DNA of 64,000 bases from Deinococcus roseus (lineage in GTDB: Bacteria > Deinococcota > Deinococci > Deinococcales > Deinococcaceae), in NCBI RefSeq assembly GCF_014646895.1, contig NZ_BMOD01000009.1:62001-126000 (forward strand), read 5' to 3'. Below the pieces are notes generated by a model. That model had not been told where the DNA came from and ran no database searches. It saw only the letters and a program-made list of their open reading frames with translations. Below are positions 16,583 through 23,386 of the stretch, piece by piece. How positions within the stretch are numbered: position 1 is the first letter of the stretch; every line of letters begins with the position of its first letter. The position numbers and the translations under genes were made by a program.

Positions 16583-17293
16583 TCACTTGTCGCAGGTCAG
16601 GTTCACCCGGAAGCCGGGGTTGGGGGTGCTGAATGCCACGCCTGCCTGCTTCACAGAATACCCGAGCCTGGCAGGGTCGATGTCCAGCAGCAGTTTCACA
16701 GGTTTTTCCACACTGCTGTCCGGGGTCCAGATGGGGTAATAAAACTTGAGTTGCTGTTTTGCAGTGGCACTCTGGGGCAGGTTCTTGAAGGTCAGTTTCT
16801 GCACGTCGTAAGGGTCCACACCCAGGGTGGTGGCATCCTTGAAGGCCAGATGCATCCCCAGTCCGGCCCCATCCACACCAGTGTCGGTCATGTTGAGGGT
16901 CATTTTGCTGCCGTTGCGCACCTCGATGTCCAGACCCCAGCCAGGGGTGTTTTCATCTTTCTGGATGGCCTGCAGGTTGCCCACTTTGATGCGCCAGATG
17001 CCATTGAACAGCCATTCGTTCAAGCAGCCTTCCAGCAGCGTTTTTTCTGTGGACCCGCCCTGCACACCCACCGCCACCACTCCATTCTGGACGGTGTAGG
17101 GAATGCCCACCGCTTTGAGAATCTCTATGGGAATGTAGACCTGTCCATTCTGGATGAGTGCCGGGACTTTGGAGGTGGTGCCGTTCACCAACAGTTTGTA
17201 GGTGCCAGAAGCGGCCAGGGCCACAGAAGCCAGGCCGATCAGAAGTGCGGTCATTTTCACTTTGCTTTTCAACGTTTTGCTGTTCACATTCAT
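16583..17293 (-). CDS. secreted protein with stalk (copper-amine-oxidase N-like) domain
   Basis: The 236-residue product has an N-terminal signal segment (MTALLIGLASVALAASG) followed by LLVNGTTSKVPALIQNGQVY and IPIEILKAVGIPYTVQNGV. This is the stalk-domain pattern shared with the N-terminus of copper amine oxidases and many surface proteins. The remainder has two further cysteines and is not recognised. AAAGGA lies eight bases before the ATG. A GTG directly upstream (17296) is an alternative. It sits 10 bases after the cytolysin-like gene in the same operon. Confidence 0.7.
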   Translation of the reverse strand: MNVNSKTLKSKVKMTALLIGLASVALAASGTYKLLVNGTTSKVPALIQNGQVYIPIEILKAVGIPYTVQNGVVAVGVQGGSTEKTLLEGCLNEWLFNGIWRIKVGNLQAIQKDENTPGWGLDIEVRNGSKMTLNMTDTGVDGAGLGMHLAFKDATTLGVDPYDVQKLTFKNLPQSATAKQQLKFYYPIWTPDSSVEKPVKLLLDIDPARLGYSVKQAGVAFSTPNPGFRVNLTCDK

Positions 17294-17305
17294 CACCTGT
17301 TTCCT

Positions 17306-19843
17306 TTACCTGAAGTCAAAGCGCAGGGTGAGGTCCACAATGCTGTCGTCCTCGCCATATGCACGGAAGGTTTTCTCGAAGAAGGCCTGTCCTGCACGGT
17401 AGGCATTCGCTGCTTCGCGGAGGTTGAAATTGAGGTCCCAGTGGCCCACCCGGTCATTGGGGCCAGAATCGTGGTCCATCAGGAGGCCATTGATCCTGAT
17501 GAACTGGTCCTGATCAAAATTCACGTTCAGGTCAGGCAGGGCACCGAGTTGCACGGTCTGCATGGGGTACACCGGGCTGTTGCGGTTTTCTTCCACTTCG
17601 TAGATGCTCTTGCCATTGACGGTGATGCTGCCATACAGGTCATCGTAATTTTTATCGTCTGGAACAACCAGTGTGAACCGGAACTGGGGTTTGAGGCGCA
17701 CGCTGCTGGCAGAGCACTCCTTGATCTCGAAATCGGTGGTCTTGTTGACGGCTGCCACGTCGTTGTTCCCGATGTACCTGAGGGTGTAAGAGATGGGCCG
17801 GAAGGTCTCGATGGGGGTGCTCTGCACACCGAAGTAATCTGCGAACTGCCCGGAGCGGATCAGGCGTTTGGCGGATTCCTCATCTCCACCCAGCACTTTC
17901 ACTTCAATGCTGCTTTCCTGCAGGACCTCTTTCAGGTCTGTCTTGAAACGCCCGGTTGCAGAGGCGAACAGTCCAGAATAGGAGGCCTCCAGGGCTGCGG
18001 TCATCTGGTCTTCGGTGTAGTTGGATTCCATGCTGACCGCCACCATGCGTCCGTAAGCAATGCTGGACACGTAAGCAGGCAGGTTGCTGTAAGAGAGTTC
18101 CTTGCTGGCCCCCAGGCTTTCCAGCGTGCTGATCGGGGTGAGTGTGCCAAACAGGGCACTGGCCGGGGTCTGACCCTGGGTGTCCAGGGCCACCTGAAAC
18201 ACCTTCTGAATGAAAAATCCGGTGACCTTGTTGCGTTTCTGACTGGAGCGTTTTTCCAGGCTCCCTTTCACGCTGGCAGTCAGGTAGGAGGCATTGAACC
18301 CGGCCTGAATCAGGGAGGATTCCAGGCTTTCGCTGACCGTGACTTTGCTGAACACCGTTCCTGCTCCGGCCTGCAAGCCTGTGCTTTTGAAGCGGGACAG
18401 CAGGTTGCCAATTCCAGTGGAGACTTCGCTGGCGGTGGCATTCACGGTCTCACGGTTCCCGGCAAAGTTCAGGCCGCCCAGGTAGAGGGTAAGGGGTTGC
18501 CGCTGGTTTGCAGGCACACTGAGGCCCTTGAAACTGCCTCCTTTGAGTCCTTCTCCCTGAGCGAGGTTGCCCAGCCACAAATTGCCCATCGCGCCTTCAA
18601 ACGTCACAAATTCCTCGGGGGTGTTGCTGAAACTCACCTGCCTGACCTGACACAGGTAATTGCCATCTGGTGCTTGCTGGGTTTCCTGGGACTGGCCTTT
18701 CTCTTTCAGACCAGAAGGGCCAGCGGCGCGCACCACCTGCAGGGCGGGACCCTCATGCAGGGCCTGAAAGAAGGCATCGGGGGTTTTTGCGTCTCTGGGG
18801 TACTGACCCACGGCCAGGGTGGCTTTTTGCATCTGTGTGCTGTCCAGGTTTTCTGCATACCACCAGTGCAGCAGGTCGTTGCTGGTTCCTCTGGCAAAGC
18901 AGTCGATGCGGCCCGCTCCCCAGGACACGCACTCCGGGCTGCCCTGCAACGCGCCAGACTGGGTTTTGAGGCTGCTTTTGTGGTTCTGATCTGTGAAGGT
19001 CAGGCGGTTCATCACCCCTCCATCTGCTGCAAAAAAGCAGTCGGTCTGGCCTGAAAACCCTCTGAGGCAGTCCGGGGCAGATGTGAGCGCTCCATCCAGA
19101 CGGTCCCAGCCCGTAAACCGCTGGCCCGTCCAGCTCTGCACGTACAGGGCACGGTCCCCTCCGCGCACAAAGCAGGAAATGCGGTTCACCCCTTCGGTGA
19201 CGCAGGAGGAACGGGAATGCAGCCCCCCTCCCAGAGGTTCCCAGCCACTCCAGCGGTCCAGGGCAGGGGTGTAAATGTGGTGCTGGGCAGAATTTGTTCC
19301 TCTGGCAAAGCAGTCGATGCGGCCTGCACCCCAGGACACACATTCGGGCACATCCAGCACGGTGCCAGACAGGGGCACCCAGTCGGTCCAGCGGTTCCCG
19401 GTCCAGCTTTTCTGGTACACCGAGCTGTTGGTGGCTTTCACGATGCAACTGACTTCACCCGGACGGGTGGACAGGCATTCCGGGCGTTCTGCAAGCTGTC
19501 CAGCAAGAGATTCCCATGTGCCCCAGGTGTTTCCTTCCTTCCAGATGTGATGCAGGCCCTGGTCGTTCCCTTTCACGAAGCAGTCGATGCGGCCCACTCC
19601 CCAGGACACACACTCCGGTTCATCCTGAAACTGTCCTCCTCTGGAAACCCAGTCGCTCCATGCCGTGCCCGTCCAGCTTTTTTGCCAGAGCGCCCCATCT
19701 CCCCCACGTGCGAAGCAATCCAGCTGTCCTGCATTGGCAGAGACACAGCCGGGCTTTGAAGTGATGACCCCTCCCAGGGATTCCATTTGCTGTGCCTGCC
19801 CCATCCCGAAGAACAACAGCACACCTGCCAGTAAACCTTTCAT
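17306..19843 (-). CDS. secreted lectin-like propeller fused to cholesterol-dependent-cytolysin-like domain
   Basis: An 845-residue secreted protein. The signal peptide is KGLLAGVLLFFGMGQAQ. Residues about 20-345 hold seven repeats of about 45 residues with the pattern PECVSWGAGRIDCFARG, each with a cysteine pair and a trailing W..W, consistent with a seven-bladed PLL-like lectin propeller. Residues about 420-690 resemble the pore-forming core of thiol-activated cytolysins: LTLYLGGLNFAGNRETV, VSSIAYGRMVAVSMES (YGR near residue 597), IEVKVLGGDEESAKR and ISYTLRYIGNND. The C-terminal 150 residues are beta-rich and lack the tryptophan-rich undecapeptide of domain 4. AAGGAGG precedes the ATG by five bases. 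First gene of its operon. Confidence 0.82.
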   Translation of the reverse strand: MKGLLAGVLLFFGMGQAQQMESLGGVITSKPGCVSANAGQLDCFARGGDGALWQKSWTGTAWSDWVSRGGQFQDEPECVSWGVGRIDCFVKGNDQGLHHIWKEGNTWGTWESLAGQLAERPECLSTRPGEVSCIVKATNSSVYQKSWTGNRWTDWVPLSGTVLDVPECVSWGAGRIDCFARGTNSAQHHIYTPALDRWSGWEPLGGGLHSRSSCVTEGVNRISCFVRGGDRALYVQSWTGQRFTGWDRLDGALTSAPDCLRGFSGQTDCFFAADGGVMNRLTFTDQNHKSSLKTQSGALQGSPECVSWGAGRIDCFARGTSNDLLHWWYAENLDSTQMQKATLAVGQYPRDAKTPDAFFQALHEGPALQVVRAAGPSGLKEKGQSQETQQAPDGNYLCQVRQVSFSNTPEEFVTFEGAMGNLWLGNLAQGEGLKGGSFKGLSVPANQRQPLTLYLGGLNFAGNRETVNATASEVSTGIGNLLSRFKSTGLQAGAGTVFSKVTVSESLESSLIQAGFNASYLTASVKGSLEKRSSQKRNKVTGFFIQKVFQVALDTQGQTPASALFGTLTPISTLESLGASKELSYSNLPAYVSSIAYGRMVAVSMESNYTEDQMTAALEASYSGLFASATGRFKTDLKEVLQESSIEVKVLGGDEESAKRLIRSGQFADYFGVQSTPIETFRPISYTLRYIGNNDVAAVNKTTDFEIKECSASSVRLKPQFRFTLVVPDDKNYDDLYGSITVNGKSIYEVEENRNSPVYPMQTVQLGALPDLNVNFDQDQFIRINGLLMDHDSGPNDRVGHWDLNFNLREAANAYRAGQAFFEKTFRAYGEDDSIVDLTLRFDFR

Positions 19844-19970
19844 AGAAGCCTCCTTGTGGCTTCAAGGTAGGTCAGGGGTCGTCCCAAAGTCTTGAGTCCA
19901 GGGTGTCCTAGAAACCTGGGACAGGGCACCCACTGGCAACCGGGACATCTTGCAGGGCACACTGGAGAAC

Positions 19971-21728
19971 ATGAAGTCCTGGCAGATTCCTGCGCTTTGC
20001 CTGCTGCTCTCCCTGGTTTTGCTGGTGGTGGGCTGGCATGACCGCTGGGTGGCGGTGGTGTGGGACACCCGTGGCAGTCCTGCCCAGAGCTGGAACAGCA
20101 GTTTCACCCTTTTGAGGCTGGGCCTTGATGCTGCTTTGCTGATGTGTGGGGGTCTGGGAAGTGCCCTGCTGGTGCTGGCTGCTCGCAACCCCTTGCTGGC
20201 CTTCTTGCTGCTGCTGTTCTGTGGTCTGCTCAGTGGGTTTCTGGCTGCTCCGCTGTGGGCTGCTGCACTGGTGGGGCTTTTGATGGTGCTGGCAGGGGTG
20301 TGGACTTTTCGGGGGCAGCTTCCTGTCCTGATCGGACTTGGGGTGCTGTGGGGAATGGGCTTGCTGCAACTGCTCACCCATCCAGCGGTTCCCATCGGAC
20401 ACCCCAGATACCCGCTGGATGTCTGGGGTGTGAAGAACCTGGGTCTGTACGGTCAGGAACTGGTGCTTCCTGCCCTGACCCTGGTGGTGGGCCTGCATCT
20501 GCTGGTCAGGATCTCTTTGCTGGTGCTGGACCACCTGATGCACACTGCCACCCTGCTGGTGAACCGTTTGCTGGTGTTTCTGGGCATGAGCCTGTTGATT
20601 GCCCTGCTGTACATCCTGGTGGTCTCGGGCCTCGGGGCACTTCTTGGTACCCTGACCAGCACGGTGGTGGCCTCGGTGCTGGTGGCGGTGCTGGCACAAC
20701 CCGTGCAGATGGGCTTGCAGCACAGCATCAACCGCATCATGTACGGAGACCGCAACGATCCCTATCAGGTGATGCAGACCCTGGGGAAAAACCTTGCTGC
20801 GCCCAGTGCACCCAGAGCGCAGCTGCAGGACTTTCTGAACACCCTGCTGAAGGTGTTCCGGGTTCCCCATGCCGCCATTCAGTTGCAGACCGGAGAAACC
20901 CTGCAATCTGGTCTTCCGGCAGGGCAACAGCTGCATTTTGAACTGGTGGTGCAGGGGGAACGCATCGGGACACTGGTGCTGTCCAGCCCGGAAAAACCCC
21001 GTTTCAGAGACCTGCTTTTGCTGCAGAACCTGGCCCGGCAGGTGGCCCTGACCGCACAATCCCTGCAATTGCAACAGCAACTGAAAGACTCCCGTGAACA
21101 ACTGGTCCGGGCCGGAGAGGCCGAGCGCAAACGCCTGAGGCGCGACCTGCACGACGGTCTGGGTCCCGCCCTGGCCGGACTGAGCCTCAAACTGGAAGCC
21201 AGCAGGTTGCAGTTGCAACATGCCCCGGACAAACTGGAGCAGACCCTAAAGCAACTGAAAGACGACAGCCAGGAATTGATTCTGGATGTGCGCCGTCTGG
21301 TGCATGACCTGCGCCCTCCCAGGCTGGACGATCTGGGCCTCAGGGCGGCTTTGCTGGAACTGCTGGAACGCTGCGCCGAACATGGCATGCACACCCAGCA
21401 CCATTTGCCAGAGGTTTTTCCTGCACTGGGAGCCGCTCTGGAGGTGGCCCTTTACCGCATCACCCAGGAGGCCCTGACCAATGTGATGAAGCACGCCCAG
21501 GCTTCAGGGTGCAGCCTGTGCCTTCAAATGGACGAAAAAGCCCTTATGCTGGAAGTCAGAGACGACGGGGTGGGACTGCCTGGCACCCGCACAGCCGGGG
21601 TGGGCACCCACTCCATGCGTGAACGGGCCGAAGCCCTATCTGGAAGTTTACGCTGGGAGCGCCTGAATCCTGGCACGGCACTGATTGCTGTTTTTCCACT
21701 GGACCCCACAGGAGCCCTCCATGACTGA
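19971..21728 (+). CDS. NarL-family sensor histidine kinase
   Basis: A 585-residue membrane kinase. Several hydrophobic helices fill residues 1-260 (for example LCLLLSLVLLVVGW, LLALLYILVVSGLGALLG). A GAF-like segment follows around residues 290-370. Then come the HisKA_3 dimer/phosphoacceptor helix RKRLRRDLHDGLGPALAG and the ATPase motifs QEALTNVMKHAQ, DDGVGLPG and GVGTHSMRERAE. The ATG at 19971 is preferred. A TTG at 19950 is in frame but has no ribosome site. It overlaps its response regulator by eight bases and is transcribed away from the cytolysin-like operon, which is a plausible target. Confidence 0.88.
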   Translation: MKSWQIPALCLLLSLVLLVVGWHDRWVAVVWDTRGSPAQSWNSSFTLLRLGLDAALLMCGGLGSALLVLAARNPLLAFLLLLFCGLLSGFLAAPLWAAALVGLLMVLAGVWTFRGQLPVLIGLGVLWGMGLLQLLTHPAVPIGHPRYPLDVWGVKNLGLYGQELVLPALTLVVGLHLLVRISLLVLDHLMHTATLLVNRLLVFLGMSLLIALLYILVVSGLGALLGTLTSTVVASVLVAVLAQPVQMGLQHSINRIMYGDRNDPYQVMQTLGKNLAAPSAPRAQLQDFLNTLLKVFRVPHAAIQLQTGETLQSGLPAGQQLHFELVVQGERIGTLVLSSPEKPRFRDLLLLQNLARQVALTAQSLQLQQQLKDSREQLVRAGEAERKRLRRDLHDGLGPALAGLSLKLEASRLQLQHAPDKLEQTLKQLKDDSQELILDVRRLVHDLRPPRLDDLGLRAALLELLERCAEHGMHTQHHLPEVFPALGAALEVALYRITQEALTNVMKHAQASGCSLCLQMDEKALMLEVRDDGVGLPGTRTAGVGTHSMRERAEALSGSLRWERLNPGTALIAVFPLDPTGALHD

Positions 21729-22359
21729 AACCCTGCGCATCCTGATTGCCGATGACCACAAGCTGTTCCGCGAAGGGGTGAAGGCCCTGCTGTCGGTGCT
21801 TCCCGGCATTGAGGTCATTGGGGAAGCCCACACCGGAAAGCAGGTGGTGGATCTGGCCCTGCAACTTCAGCCCGATGTGGTCCTGATGGACATCCAGATG
21901 CCCGAAATGTCCGGTCTGGAAGCCACCCGCACCCTGATGAAGCACAGCCCCAACCTGGGGATCCTGGTGGTCAGCATGTTCGATGACGACGACAACGTGT
22001 TCGAGGCCATGAAAGCCGGAGCCAGAGGTTACCTGCTGAAAGGGGCGGACCATGAAGAACTCATCCGGGCCATTCATGCGGTGGGACGGGGGGAAGCCCT
22101 CTTTGCCCCTGGCATTGCCCGCAAATTGATGGGGTTTTTCCAGAGGCCCAGAAGCCTGCCAGATTTGTTTCCAGAATTGACAGAACGGGAGCGGGAAATC
22201 CTGCTGCTGATTTCCAGGGGCCACAGCAACCCGGAGATTGCCCGCAAAATCGAGGTGGCAGACAAGACCGTGCGCAACCACATCACCAGCATCTTTTCAA
22301 AATTGCAGGTCAGCACCCGCACCGAGGCCATCTTGCGGGCCAGGGAAGCTGGACTGTGA
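21721..22359 (+). CDS. NarL/LuxR-type response regulator
   Basis: A 212-residue DNA-binding regulator, partner of the preceding kinase. The receiver domain has IADDHKLFREGV, the phosphoacceptor aspartate in VVLMDIQMPEMSG and a lysine in GYLLKGADHEE. The C-terminal LuxR helix-turn-helix has LTEREREILLLISRGHSN and KTVRNHITSIFSKLQV. AGGAG sits six bases before the ATG, inside the end of the kinase gene. Its stop overlaps the next gene's GTG as GTGA. Confidence 0.93.
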   Translation: MTETLRILIADDHKLFREGVKALLSVLPGIEVIGEAHTGKQVVDLALQLQPDVVLMDIQMPEMSGLEATRTLMKHSPNLGILVVSMFDDDDNVFEAMKAGARGYLLKGADHEELIRAIHAVGRGEALFAPGIARKLMGFFQRPRSLPDLFPELTEREREILLLISRGHSNPEIARKIEVADKTVRNHITSIFSKLQVSTRTEAILRAREAGL

Positions 22360-23384
22360 GGGGCATGAAACCCCTGCTGTTGCTGGGCTTGCTGGCCCTG
22401 ACCGCCTGCAAGAACCAGACCCCCATTTTGACCTTCCAGAAAGGGGTGAATCTGGAAGGGTGGCTGCAATACCCACCCTTTGAAGCCCTGTCCAAAGAAC
22501 ACCTTTCCGAACTGCAGGAGGTCCAGAAGCAGGGCTTCGATTTTGTGCGCGTTCCCATCGACCCAGGGTTTTTTCTTGACCAGGACAGCATTTCAGCCTT
22601 TGACAGCCTGAAATCCCTGCTGGACACCGCCCAGCAGAACAACTTGAAAGTCATTCTGGATTTCTTCCCAGATGAAGATACCCTGAAATTGCCCATTCTG
22701 AAAGAAGAAAACAGCTTTCAGGTGTACCTGGCCTTGCTGGAAAAATTCTCGGAATGGCTGAAACCCTTCCCGGAGGTTGCTCTGGAGCTCATGGATGAAC
22801 CCTTTGACCCCTCACGGGACGACTGCGAACCCAGCGCTTTTCATTGGGAGGACCTGCAAAACCAGATGCTTTCTGCGGTGCGCAAGGGCAACCAGGACCT
22901 GACGGTGGTGCTGTCTGGAGATTGTTTTTCAGGCATGGACGCACTGATGAACCTCACTCCATTGCAGGACAAACGGGTGGTGTACACCTTTCATTACTTT
23001 GAGCGCCCGATCTTCACCCAGCAGGGCACAGACCTTTATGGTTTCACAGAGCACCTGAAAAACGTGCCTTATCCGGCTTCCAGCATGAACCCTGACCAGT
23101 TGCTGAAAACCGTGCCAGAGGAGCAGCAATCCAGGGTGAAGGAGCGGCTGGAAAAATACCAGGGTTTTGGGTCAGAAACCATCCAGCGGGAATTTGCAGA
23201 GGTTGCAGCATGGTCAAAAGACCATCAGGTTGCTGTGCTTCTGGGGGCTTATGGGGTGCACCAGAACGCACCAGCACAGGACCGCCAGCAGTGGCTGCAA
23301 GATGTGCAAGCTGCAGCTGAAAAACACGGCTTTGCACATGCAGTTTGGGCCTGGAATGGGGATTACAGGATGCCCAGACCTTGA
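22356..23384 (+). CDS. GH5-like lipoprotein lacking the usual nucleophile
   Basis: A 342-residue lipoprotein with lipobox LLALTACK. The body is a cellulase-like (GH5) barrel: GVNLEGWLQYPPF, GFDFVRVPIDPGFF, the acid/base region ALELMDEPFD, and YTFHYFERPIFTQQG with the conserved His. In the place of the usual nucleophile block (GEFG or GEYG) it has VLLGAYGVHQ, with GCT (Ala) instead of a Glu codon. If that alignment is right it should be inactive or use another mechanism. The GTG start overlaps the regulator stop. The gene converges on the next one with two bases between. Confidence 0.75.
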   Translation: MRGMKPLLLLGLLALTACKNQTPILTFQKGVNLEGWLQYPPFEALSKEHLSELQEVQKQGFDFVRVPIDPGFFLDQDSISAFDSLKSLLDTAQQNNLKVILDFFPDEDTLKLPILKEENSFQVYLALLEKFSEWLKPFPEVALELMDEPFDPSRDDCEPSAFHWEDLQNQMLSAVRKGNQDLTVVLSGDCFSGMDALMNLTPLQDKRVVYTFHYFERPIFTQQGTDLYGFTEHLKNVPYPASSMNPDQLLKTVPEEQQSRVKERLEKYQGFGSETIQREFAEVAAWSKDHQVAVLLGAYGVHQNAPAQDRQQWLQDVQAAAEKHGFAHAVWAWNGDYRMPRP

Positions 23385-23386
23385 TC

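Noticed and set aside
15303..16739. 478-codon open frame on the + strand
   Set aside because: Antisense to the heparinase-like gene, which has a signal peptide, a coherent fold and a proper start. The frame is rich in Gln, Gly, His and Val, as expected for the reverse complement of CTG/CAG-rich codons.
16751..19054. 767-codon open frame on the + strand
   Set aside because: Antisense shadow of the cytolysin-like and stalk-domain genes, with no ribosome site and no recognisable domain.
19908..21221. 437-codon Gln/His-rich open frame on the - strand
   Set aside because: Antisense to the histidine kinase. The high Gln and His content comes from reversed CTG and ATG-rich membrane-helix codons.
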